A stretch of 44,017 nt of DNA from an uncultured Ileibacterium sp. GTDB lineage: Bacteria > Bacillota > Clostridia > Peptostreptococcales > Anaerovoracaceae. Where the stretch lies: contig CABTXQ010000006.1 in NCBI GenBank assembly GCA_902488835.1, positions 1 through 44,017 of the forward strand, read 5' to 3'. Each line of letters begins with the position of its first letter. The first letter of the stretch is position 1. Positions 1-7,045 of the stretch are shown here, piece by piece. A program made the position numbers and the translations under genes. The notes under the pieces were generated by a model. That model did not search any database. It was not told the origin of the DNA and worked only from the letters and a program-made list of their open reading frames with translations.

Positions 1-207
1 CTTTGTCTTAATCAATTCCTTTGAAGATCTCTCTTCATTTTCATTGACTAGGTTCTATACTATGTTGTTTTCATGGTTCTCTACCACTTATTTAGGGAAC
101 ATTAGAAGCTCCCTGCCTTAGTGGCAGCTTATATAGTATAGCCTCTTTTGTTCCCCTTGTCAATTACTTTTTTGCTTTTTTCTATATTTTTTTTAATTAA
201 TGCTCTT
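1..207. other. Left-edge gene-free segment with inverted repeats and stacked hairpins
   Basis: No complete gene is supported here. A perfect 9-base inverted repeat (CTATACTAT at 54-62, its complement at 134-142) encloses three small hairpins. Read on the minus strand these are CTGCC/GGCAG with a 5-base loop (113-127), a roughly 7-bp stem AGGGAGC/GTTCCCT (about 93-113) and TGGT/ACCA (about 75-87). A consensus promoter at 135-163 points left, so the hairpins would form the 5' leader of a transcript leaving the window. An open minus-strand frame over 1-86 contains one in-frame stop, so I do not call a gene. The arrangement also resembles the structured end of an IS200/IS605-type element, but no transposase is visible to support that. 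Confidence 0.4.
135..163 (-). promoter_or_regulatory. Consensus sigma-A promoter pointing out of the window
   Basis: On the minus strand TTGACA (158-163) is followed by a 17-base spacer and TATACT (135-140). Transcription would start near position 128, inside the hairpin cluster, and run leftward. The -10 hexamer lies in one arm of the 9-base inverted repeat, so a protein binding the repeat could block it. The gene served is outside the window. Confidence 0.6.
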
Positions 208-927
208 TTAGCCTTTATTTCCCTTTCTTCTCGATTTTGTCAATTTATTTTTAAGTGCTTCTTCCTTTGCAATCTCCATAGTGTATTTTGCAATTCTATT
301 TTTTGCTTCCTTTGAATCCTTGATAGCATTTTTAGCCTTTTCCATTGCTTCTTTTTCGTCGATCTTTGCTTCTTCTAATTTTTCTTCTGCACTGCTAATG
401 AGTTCTGACTTTCTATACTCAATCTGAAGCGAAAGTTTGAAACAATCAAGCCCTATCAACATCATACTTAATCCAACCAATATTAATACACTTATGTTTA
501 ATAATGATGAGTTAAAAAATGAATAAATACCTATTAGTGCTGTAAGTATGCCGAGTAGTTGAGATACATTTTCAACTGTTGTATTTATTTTGTAGTTCAT
601 TCTTGTCAAAGATATAGAACTGAACCCGTTCATAGTAGTCCATAGTGCAAAAAGTGAAATAACGCTTTGTTCTTCATTTATCTGTCCTGAAGAAAATACA
701 ATTCCCAATATAAAAGCAAGCAATGCGTTTACTATAATAGAGGATCTAACACGTTCATGTGCATTTATTTTGCAAGTCATGCCCACTAAAAATTCAGCTA
801 TCCCCATCACAAGTAAGGCAATGCCTACAACTATTGCTACAGATAAAAATGAAAGGTTTGCGTTTGCAATGCAGAATGTTCCTGTTCCCACCATTAGTAG
901 GCTTGCAATAAGCATTAATATTCTCAT
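208..927 (-). CDS. Multi-pass membrane protein with C-terminal coiled-coil tail (HdeD/DUF308-like)
   Basis: The protein has about 239 residues. Roughly 165 residues of alternating hydrophobic segments (about six membrane spans) are followed by a charged, Glu/Lys/Ala-rich tail of about 60 residues predicted to be coiled coil, ending in a very basic stretch. The span pattern resembles the HdeD/DUF308 group, but I see no diagnostic motif, so function is unknown. The longer reading frame beginning at a TTG (985-987) is rejected because that TTGAAA is the -35 element of a promoter. The start at ATG 925-927 (or the TTG just before it) has GGAGG at 939-943. The gene stands alone, downstream of iorB and separated from it by a terminator hairpin. 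Confidence 0.6.
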   Translation of the reverse strand: MRILMLIASLLMVGTGTFCIANANLSFLSVAIVVGIALLVMGIAEFLVGMTCKINAHERVRSSIIVNALLAFILGIVFSSGQINEEQSVISLFALWTTMNGFSSISLTRMNYKINTTVENVSQLLGILTALIGIYSFFNSSLLNISVLILVGLSMMLIGLDCFKLSLQIEYRKSELISSAEEKLEEAKIDEKEAMEKAKNAIKDSKEAKNRIAKYTMEIAKEEALKNKLTKSRRKGNKG

Positions 928-958
928 CAATAATTGTACCTCCGAAAAATTCTCTGTA

Positions 959-987
959 ATAATATCATTTTTTTTTAATTCTTTCAA
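959..987 (-). promoter_or_regulatory. Promoter of the 208-927 membrane protein gene
   Basis: On the minus strand TTGAAA (982-987), a 17-base A-rich spacer and TATTAT (959-964) precede the GGAGG site at 939-943. The placement makes a monocistronic transcript and decides the start codon of the downstream gene. Confidence 0.55.
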
Positions 988-1010
988 TATTTATGGGGTA
1001 GCTGCAATAC

Positions 1011-1037
1011 AAAACGCCACTGCTAAATGCAATGGCG
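1011..1037 (-). terminator. Rho-independent terminator of iorAB
   Basis: A stem CGCCA-TGC/GCA-TGGCG with one C/A mismatch and a 5-base loop spans 1015-1037. It is followed on the minus strand by a short T run from 1014 downward, 39 bases after the iorB stop. Confidence 0.55.
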
Positions 1038-1076
1038 CTAGTATATTACTTTATTAATGTTACGTAAATGCTTAAA

Positions 1077-1655
1077 TTATGCTAAATCATATCCTCTCTT
1101 GAAGGCTTCAATATTAAGCTCTTTGAACTTAGGTTTAACATTTGCTGCAATATGCTTATCCCAGTCTACATCATCAAGTCCACCGATTGCTTTAACGAGA
1201 GCACCGAGAAGAACAATGTTCATAGCCTTAGGATTGCCAAGTTCAGCAGCAATCTCACCTGCCTTAAGAGTTACAACATCAGACTTGCTCTTTAGGAGCT
1301 CAATTATATCAGCTGGATATTTTGCAGCTCCAAGATTAACAGGTGCAGGCTGAATTGCAAAATCGTTAACTACCATCTTTCCGCCAATCTTAAGGTGGTC
1401 AAGCCATCTCAATGCTTCCATTCTTTCGAATGCTACGATTACATCAGCAGAACCTTTTCCTACTATAGGTGATTTAACTTCTTTACCGTATCTTACCTGT
1501 GTTGATACATTACCTCCACGCTGTGACATTCCATGAATCTCACTCATCTTTACGTCGTATCCTGCTTCCATAAGACCGCTCGTCAGGATCTTACTTGCAA
1601 GAATTGTACCTTGTCCACCTACTCCTACGAGTAGAATATTTTTTACATCACTCAT
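1077..1655 (-). CDS. iorB: Indolepyruvate:ferredoxin oxidoreductase, beta subunit
   Basis: The 192-residue gamma-domain subunit of the 2-oxoacid:ferredoxin oxidoreductase family pairs with IorA to decarboxylate aryl pyruvates such as indolepyruvate and phenylpyruvate to aryl-acyl-CoA, reducing ferredoxin. The N-terminal LLVGVGGQGTILASKIL motif is the hallmark of the POR gamma domain, followed by the conserved SQRGG segment (about residue 41). Length is typical. The start is ATG 1653-1655, which overlaps the iorA stop as TAATG and has AGGAGG just upstream, so translation is probably coupled to iorA. An upstream in-frame extension into iorA is rejected. The enzyme is cytosolic and used in aromatic amino acid fermentation or its reverse. 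Confidence 0.93.
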   Translation of the reverse strand: MSDVKNILLVGVGGQGTILASKILTSGLMEAGYDVKMSEIHGMSQRGGNVSTQVRYGKEVKSPIVGKGSADVIVAFERMEALRWLDHLKIGGKMVVNDFAIQPAPVNLGAAKYPADIIELLKSKSDVVTLKAGEIAAELGNPKAMNIVLLGALVKAIGGLDDVDWDKHIAANVKPKFKELNIEAFKRGYDLA

Positions 1656-3445
1656 TATCTTGGCACCTCCTGAATAGCTCCAAATGGACATACCTGTTTG
1701 CAGACTGTACATCCTACGCAATTGTTTTTGTCTATAACAACCTGATCTTCTGTTGAAATAAGAGCTGGACAACCTGTCTTTACGCACATCTTACAATTTC
1801 TGCACTTATCTTGATCAATCTCACACTGTCTTGTCATCAATCCTGAAGATGTAAATTCATCCAAATCCTGCTGGCTGAATTTCTTCAAAGCACATGGCCA
1901 TCTTGTTATTACTACTGTAGGCTCATCCTTTTCAATTGCAGCTGTAACTGCTTCCTTTGTCTCCTCTAGCTTATTAGGGTTAACAATCCAGATGTTCTCT
2001 TCTTTAATTCCGATTGCCTTACATACTGCAGGGATATCAATTTCTGATGCTTCATCTCCCATCAGTGTAAATCCTGTTCCAGGGTTCTGTTGATGACCTG
2101 TCATACCTGTAATTCTATTATCAAGTATGATTGCAGTACTGCTTCCCTTATTATACGCAAGGTCCTCCAAGCTGTTAATTCCTGTATGGAAGAATGTAGA
2201 GTCTCCGATTACTGATACTACCTTCAGATCCTTATCGCCGAACTCTCTGAGTGCAATTGAAGCACCATGTCCTGTTGATATACTTCCTCCCATGCAGAAA
2301 CATGTCTGAAGTGCGTTAAGAGGTGCTGCAGATCCAAGTGTGTAGCAACCGATGTCTCCTGTAATCATAATGTTCTTCATCTTTGAAAGAACATAGAAAA
2401 GTCCTCTGTGAGGGCAACCTGCACAGAGTACAGGAGGTCTTACTACAGCTTTTACATCTGAATCATAAGTATCTGTTTTCTCTCCGAGAAGAGATGCTCT
2501 AACGATATCTGTATTCAGCTCATAATATCTAGGAATGAGGTCTTTACCTATGCACTCGATCCCGTTCTGCTTCATATACTCTTCGAGATATGGATCCATT
2601 TCCTCTACAACATATACCTTATCTACCTTTGAGCAGAAATCCTTAACAAGCTTTGCAGGGAATGGGAATGTCATTCCTAGCTTAAGATATGATGCCTTAT
2701 CTCCGAATGTCTCCTTGACATACTGATATGAAATACCTGATGTTACAACACCAATCTTCTTGTCATGCCATTCAGGCTGGTTGATATCGATAGTATTTGC
2801 ATATTCTTCCATAGCTTCAACTCTGTCCTGAAGCTTTGCTCTAAGAACTGTAGCATTAGCAGGTGTAGCAACATACTTCTTAATATTAGGCTTGTAAGGA
2901 ATTGTCTCTTTAACAACTCTTTCTCCAAGCTCTACGACACCCTTAGAGTGACATACTCTTGTAGTCACGTGGAACAATACAGGTGTATCGAATTTTTCAG
3001 AAAGATCAAATGCGATCTTCATATAATCTTTTGCTTCCTGGCTTGAAGATGGCTCAATCATAAGTAATCTTGCAGACTTGGCAGTGTTCCTGTTATCTTG
3101 CTCATTCTGTGAGCTATGTAGTCCCGGATCATCTGCAACAATTATTACGAGACCGCCGGTTACTCCGGTATATGCAACTGTGAACACAGGGTCTGCAGCT
3201 ACGTTAAGACCTACGTGCTTCATTGCAGACATTGCCCTTACGCCTGCAACAGATGCTCCGATTGCTGCCTCAACAGCTACTTTTTCATTAGGTGCCCACT
3301 CTGAATAAACACCTTCATCTCTGTACTGAGGCATATTCTCGAGAATTTCGGTACTCGGTGTTCCCGGATATGCTGAAGCAAATCTAACTCCGGCTTCGTA
3401 TGCACCGCGAGCAATAGCTTCATTACCCGACATAATTACTTTCAT
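1655..3445 (-). CDS. iorA: Indolepyruvate:ferredoxin oxidoreductase, alpha subunit
   Basis: A 596-residue thiamine-diphosphate subunit. The N-terminal pyrimidine-binding domain begins MKVIMSGNEAIARGAYEAG. The C-terminal TPP-binding domain is near residues 340-510, with GDIGCYTLG at about 363 and a GDSTFFH segment further on. Two [4Fe-4S] motifs close the protein after about residue 541 (CRNCKMC and CVGCTVC, each followed by a CP). This is the usual IorA domain order and length. ATG 3443-3445 is preceded by AAGGAGG. It is the first gene of the iorAB operon, driven by the promoter at 3498-3526. Arylpyruvates come from transaminases, and the fused aminotransferase at 34775-36694 could supply them, although that link is speculative. 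Confidence 0.95.
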   Translation of the reverse strand: MKVIMSGNEAIARGAYEAGVRFASAYPGTPSTEILENMPQYRDEGVYSEWAPNEKVAVEAAIGASVAGVRAMSAMKHVGLNVAADPVFTVAYTGVTGGLVIIVADDPGLHSSQNEQDNRNTAKSARLLMIEPSSSQEAKDYMKIAFDLSEKFDTPVLFHVTTRVCHSKGVVELGERVVKETIPYKPNIKKYVATPANATVLRAKLQDRVEAMEEYANTIDINQPEWHDKKIGVVTSGISYQYVKETFGDKASYLKLGMTFPFPAKLVKDFCSKVDKVYVVEEMDPYLEEYMKQNGIECIGKDLIPRYYELNTDIVRASLLGEKTDTYDSDVKAVVRPPVLCAGCPHRGLFYVLSKMKNIMITGDIGCYTLGSAAPLNALQTCFCMGGSISTGHGASIALREFGDKDLKVVSVIGDSTFFHTGINSLEDLAYNKGSSTAIILDNRITGMTGHQQNPGTGFTLMGDEASEIDIPAVCKAIGIKEENIWIVNPNKLEETKEAVTAAIEKDEPTVVITRWPCALKKFSQQDLDEFTSSGLMTRQCEIDQDKCRNCKMCVKTGCPALISTEDQVVIDKNNCVGCTVCKQVCPFGAIQEVPR

Positions 3446-3497
3446 CTATTTACCTCCTTAAAATCAAGTAATACAACTTGTGTTTTTAACTCCGAGT

Positions 3498-3526
3498 ATT
3501 ATACATCTCTCAGTGATATTAGTCAA
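3498..3526 (-). promoter_or_regulatory. Promoter of iorAB
   Basis: Minus-strand TTGACT (3521-3526), 17-base spacer and TATAAT (3498-3503) lie about 50 bases upstream of the iorA start. Confidence 0.65.
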
Positions 3527-3625
3527 CAAAGATTATTTCGATGGTTAGGTCTCTTTAACATAGTATTTTGAATGCTTTTAGATTGTTTAATTAGTATTTT
3601 ATTTCATGTCTGTTTGAGCATTTTT

Positions 3626-3657
3626 ACAAAAAAATATAAATATTTATATTTTTTTGT
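3626..3657. repeat. Perfect 32-base A/T palindrome
   Basis: Positions 3626-3641 are exactly the reverse complement of 3642-3657. Apart from one C and one G at the ends the palindrome is entirely A and T. It lies between the divergent iorAB and lysine-riboswitch promoters and ends one base before the -35 region of the latter (3659). It could be an operator, a cruciform or an UP-like element. Function is unknown. Confidence 0.6.
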
Positions 3658-3658
3658 A

Positions 3659-3687
3659 TTGACAAACAACAAATTTTATTGTTTAAT
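3659..3687 (+). promoter_or_regulatory. Promoter of the lysine riboswitch transcript
   Basis: TTGACA (3659-3664), 17-base spacer and TTTAAT (3682-3687). The predicted start near 3694 lies just before the riboswitch aptamer. Confidence 0.65.
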
Positions 3688-3708
3688 GTGTCGTAACCAT
3701 TTGAATAA

Positions 3709-3888
3709 TAACTGACACGATAGAGGTTGCGGTATTCAAGAGTAACAATTATGAAATTCCGGGAAGGAAGTGATTGCGAAAGGGGAGACCGCCGAAGAGT
3801 AAATATTTCCCGATATTTATTCTGGGACGTGGTAATAAGATGCTGCGTACTGTCACAACTTATGTGGAGCGCTATCAATGGTCATGAT
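3709..3888 (+). ncRNA. Lysine riboswitch (L box)
   Basis: Conserved L-box segments appear in order: GATAGAGG (3719-3726), TTCAAGAGTA (3735-3744), GGGGAG followed by GCCGAAG (3782-3797), CTGTCAC (3850-3856) and GTGGAGCGCTATC (3864-3876). Paired GATAG/CTATC forms P1, extended by TGAC/GTCA. This matches the pattern of the Bacillus lysC leader aptamer. The 3' arm of P1 (about 3877-3886) is complementary to the 5' arm of the terminator beginning near 3905. The expected logic is that lysine stabilises P1 and frees the terminator (OFF), whereas low lysine permits an antiterminator (ON). The downstream gene is therefore predicted to be repressed by lysine. Confidence 0.93.
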
Positions 3889-3908
3889 CTAATTAATTGA
3901 ATTGCATG

Positions 3909-3956
3909 CCATGGATACGTTTCAGACGTTATTCATGGTTTTTCTTTTACTTTTTT
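3909..3956 (+). terminator. Riboswitch expression-platform terminator
   Basis: An imperfect stem starting CCATGGATA and closing TATTCATGG (3909-3938) is followed by a long T-rich tract, placed between the L box and the transporter start. This is the regulated terminator of the lysine switch. Confidence 0.75.
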
Positions 3957-3984
3957 CATATTATAAAAATGGAGGTTGATTAAT

Positions 3985-5631
3985 ATGATTCGCACCAGAT
4001 CAAGCAGGATGTTGTATATTTTCGGTCTTGCAATACTATTAATTTTATCAGCAGCAACTCTTTCTTTAGCAGAGACAAAGCCTGCACTCTATGCGACAGG
4101 ATGGTCGATACTCCCTCCTATCGTAGCAATTGCACTTGCACTGATTACAAAAGAAGTATATAGCTCGCTATTCCTAGGTGTACTTACAGGTGCTTGTCTT
4201 TATGCAGGTCCAAATTTTCCTGGAATCATAAAGAAAGTTGTTAATGACGGAATTATCGCATCAATATCTGATTCCTACAATGTTGGAATACTCGTATTCC
4301 TTGTTGTTCTGGGAATGCTGGTTTCAATGATGAATAAGTCCGGTGGCTCTATGGCTTTCGGCAGATGGGCTTCAACAAAGATTAAATCAAGGCGAGGTGC
4401 TAAGATTAGCACGATTGGGCTTGGAATACTTATATTTGTAGATGACTATTTTAACTGTCTTACGGTTGGAAGCGTAATGAAACCTTTAACTGATACTCAT
4501 AAGGTCTCTAGAGCAAAGCTTGCATATTTGATTGATTCCACTGCCGCTCCGATATGTATTCTAGCTCCAATATCTTCATGGGCTGCCGCAGTAAGTGGAT
4601 TTGTTAAAGGGCAGAATGGATTAACTATATTTATAAAGGCTATACCTTATAATTTTTACGCACTCCTTACAATCGTGATGATGGTTTCAATCACATTAAT
4701 GCAATTCGATTACGGCAAAATGGCGATGTATGAAAGAAATGCTGTGGAAAATGATGATTTATTTACAGTAAAAGATATTAATTCTGAAAATGCTGAGTTG
4801 AGCAAGAATGAAGTAAATCCAAATGGCAGGGTAATTGACCTTATCTTCCCTGTAATAATATTGATAATCTCATGTGTTGTTGGAATGATTTATACTGGTG
4901 GATTCTTCAGTGGCACACCTTTTGCATCAGCTTTTGCAAATTGCGATGCTGCAGCAAGCCTTTCAATGGGATCAATATTTGCACTTATTGTTTCAATCTT
5001 ATACTATGTACTGAGAAGAATATTGTCTTTTGAATCTGTAATGAAATGTGTTCCTGAAGGTTTTCAGTCAATGGTAGCACCTATACTAGTTCTAACTTTT
5101 GCATGGTCGCTAAAAGCTATGACTGACCAACTAGGCCTTGCTAAATACGTTGCAGGTCTCGTGGATAATCTAGGAGACGGATTTATATCATTCCTACCTG
5201 CAATTCTCTTCTTAATTGCTTGTGGGCTTGGTATTGCATCGGGTACATCATGGGGAACATTTGGAATCTTGATTCCTATTGCTCTTGCTATTACGGCAAA
5301 TAGGCCTGACCTGATGATAATTGTAATTTCTGCTTGCATGGCAGGAGGTGTTGCAGGAGACCACTGTTCACCTATATCAGATACAACAATCATGTCTTCA
5401 GCAGGTGCAGGATGCAATCATCTGAGTCACGTTGAATCGCAGTTCCCTTACGCTTTGACGGTAATGACAGTGTCCTTCATAACATACGTGATAGCAGGAT
5501 TCACAAGAAATGCATGGATTTCGTTGCCAATAGGAATAGTGCTAACTCTCTTGGTTCTGTTCTTCATTAGAAAGAAAAGACTATTTGGTGCTGTTTTTCT
5601 AGATGAAATGAATCCATCAAATCAAATATAG
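3985..5631 (+). CDS. NhaC-superfamily antiporter, predicted lysine transporter (LysW type)
   Basis: A 548-residue integral membrane protein with an N-terminal signal-anchor-like segment and about 11-12 hydrophobic spans of the Na+/H+ antiporter NhaC superfamily. Conserved-looking polar motifs include VDDYFNCLTVGSVMKP (about residue 150) and GDHCSPISDTTIMSSAGAGC (about 455-475). The L-box riboswitch upstream shifts the likely substrate to lysine: NhaC-family genes under L-box control have been proposed as lysine transporters (LysW). The start chosen is ATG 3985-3987 with GGAGG at 3971-3975; an in-frame TTG at 3976 abuts the ribosome binding site and is rejected. It is monocistronic with a strong terminator. 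Plain Na+/H+ exchange remains possible. Confidence 0.88.
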   Translation: MIRTRSSRMLYIFGLAILLILSAATLSLAETKPALYATGWSILPPIVAIALALITKEVYSSLFLGVLTGACLYAGPNFPGIIKKVVNDGIIASISDSYNVGILVFLVVLGMLVSMMNKSGGSMAFGRWASTKIKSRRGAKISTIGLGILIFVDDYFNCLTVGSVMKPLTDTHKVSRAKLAYLIDSTAAPICILAPISSWAAAVSGFVKGQNGLTIFIKAIPYNFYALLTIVMMVSITLMQFDYGKMAMYERNAVENDDLFTVKDINSENAELSKNEVNPNGRVIDLIFPVIILIISCVVGMIYTGGFFSGTPFASAFANCDAAASLSMGSIFALIVSILYYVLRRILSFESVMKCVPEGFQSMVAPILVLTFAWSLKAMTDQLGLAKYVAGLVDNLGDGFISFLPAILFLIACGLGIASGTSWGTFGILIPIALAITANRPDLMIIVISACMAGGVAGDHCSPISDTTIMSSAGAGCNHLSHVESQFPYALTVMTVSFITYVIAGFTRNAWISLPIGIVLTLLVLFFIRKKRLFGAVFLDEMNPSNQI

Positions 5632-5650
5632 TTATAAGAAATGCATATAA

Positions 5651-5694
5651 AATACCCTTACCGATTTCTTATCATTCGGTAAGGGTATTTTTTT
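5651..5694. terminator. Strong terminator between convergent genes
   Basis: A perfect 14-bp stem (5651-5664 with 5676-5689) has an 11-base loop, a T tract on the plus strand and A residues on the other side. It can end both the transporter transcript and the leftward glnS-ftsW-pbp operon. Confidence 0.85.
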
Positions 5695-5704
5695 AATCAT
5701 AATC

Positions 5705-7042
5705 TTAATTATTTGAAATAAGTGCATTCAGTGTGTCATTAGCAACACTTCCTGCTGTTATGAATCCTGTTCCTCCTCCTTTTACCCATGTAACGAAGGC
5801 ATATGGATGGGCTTCATCTCCTAGGAATCCTACAAACCATGAGTCTGATCTACCGTTCCCAGTCTCTGCCGTTCCGGATTTTGCATATATATCAAGTCCC
5901 GGGAATCTTGAGCTACCATAATTATCCTCAACTGTACTTTTCATCATGCTTTTTATCTTTTCTGCAATGTCTTCAGATACATAGTTTCCTAATATCTTAC
6001 CGCCTTTATTTTTGTTAATAAAGTTTGTCCTACTAATCATAGTGGGTTTAACTGCTTTTCCTCCATTTGCTAAGGCTCCCATGAAAACCATCATAGAGCA
6101 TGGATTTACCAGATCTTTATGCTGTCCGATGCCTGCCCAGCTGAGTGCTATATCATCATTATTAGGAAATTCAAAACTGCCTTTTTCAGATTTAATCCCG
6201 TCTACATCTATCTCGGACATAAGACCTACGTCTTTGGTAGTGGCCTTTAGATTTTTCGCACCGACTGTTCTTGCAATCTCTCCAAATGCTCCGTTACATG
6301 ATTTAACAAGTGCCTCTTCAAAATCTACATTACCATGAGTACCTGTGCATCTGATATTAACACCATGAAAATTATTTATTCCATTGCAGTTAAACGAAAA
6401 CGCTTCTGTATCCATATTTGTGATTGCGGCTACTGATGTAACAAGCTTAAAAGTAGATCCAGGTGTAAGTTTACCCATCAAAAATGTATTAAAGAATATA
6501 GGTGAATCAGGATTCAAAGGTATATCTTCCATAGGGTCTATTGCCGGCGAATTAACCAATGTAAGAATTTCTCCGGTCTTATAATTATATACACCAATAA
6601 ATCCATCTCTTCCAGCAAGCGAGTTATAGGCAACCTTTGAAGCTGGGCCATCTATGCTTAAAACAAGTTTCTTTCCTCCTCTTGTGGTATCATATGTCCC
6701 ATTCAGGATATCATATCCTATTAGTTCGCTTTTCCACATATTAATTGCACCTGTAGAAATATTCCCCTTTGTATCGCCGACAGAAAATACCGTTCCTTTT
6801 CTTATATCCTGATCATCATTATATTTGATTCCATCCTTTGTACACGAAAGAAGCATATTGTCGTGTCTATCATATATTTCGCCGCGGTTAATTTCTCCAT
6901 TTGTGTATATTTGAGTATTCCCATAGAATCCTGCCCAGTCTCCGCCGTTAACAATGTATTTCCATGTAAAAAATACAATTCCTAAGAAAAGTATCGCCGC
7001 TATGAGTAGGCATATTCTAGCTCTTCTTTCAAGCTTAAGCAT
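5705..7042 (-). CDS. Penicillin-binding protein, FtsI/PbpA-type transpeptidase
   Basis: A 445-residue membrane-anchored D,D-transpeptidase. One N-terminal span (about residues 10-30) is followed by a short dimerisation region. The penicillin-binding active-site motifs are in order: STFK (about 196-199), SCN (about 248) and KSGTAETG (about 388). It lacks the long N-terminal module of large class B PBPs, resembling the compact PbpA group. The start ATG has GGAGGTG upstream, and the gene sits three bases after the stop of the SEDS gene. A SEDS polymerase next to a class B PBP is the classic peptidoglycan synthase pair, so these two probably form one complex in elongation, division or sporulation. 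Confidence 0.9.
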   Translation of the reverse strand: MLKLERRARICLLIAAILFLGIVFFTWKYIVNGGDWAGFYGNTQIYTNGEINRGEIYDRHDNMLLSCTKDGIKYNDDQDIRKGTVFSVGDTKGNISTGAINMWKSELIGYDILNGTYDTTRGGKKLVLSIDGPASKVAYNSLAGRDGFIGVYNYKTGEILTLVNSPAIDPMEDIPLNPDSPIFFNTFLMGKLTPGSTFKLVTSVAAITNMDTEAFSFNCNGINNFHGVNIRCTGTHGNVDFEEALVKSCNGAFGEIARTVGAKNLKATTKDVGLMSEIDVDGIKSEKGSFEFPNNDDIALSWAGIGQHKDLVNPCSMMVFMGALANGGKAVKPTMISRTNFINKNKGGKILGNYVSEDIAEKIKSMMKSTVEDNYGSSRFPGLDIYAKSGTAETGNGRSDSWFVGFLGDEAHPYAFVTWVKGGGTGFITAGSVANDTLNALISNN

Positions 7043-7045
7043 CTA

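Noticed and set aside
928..987. N-terminal extension of the membrane protein from a TTG at 985-987
   Set aside because: That TTGAAA fits as the -35 of a promoter with TATTAT 17 bases on, and a GGAGG site supports the start at 925-930.
1656..1787. Upstream extension of iorB
   Set aside because: It overlaps the ferredoxin domain of iorA in another frame. ATG 1653-1655 with AGGAGG and TAATG coupling is the better start.
5064..5417. Antisense ORF inside the NhaC-type gene
   Set aside because: It has no ribosome site and its protein lacks any recognisable character; it is a shadow of the real gene.
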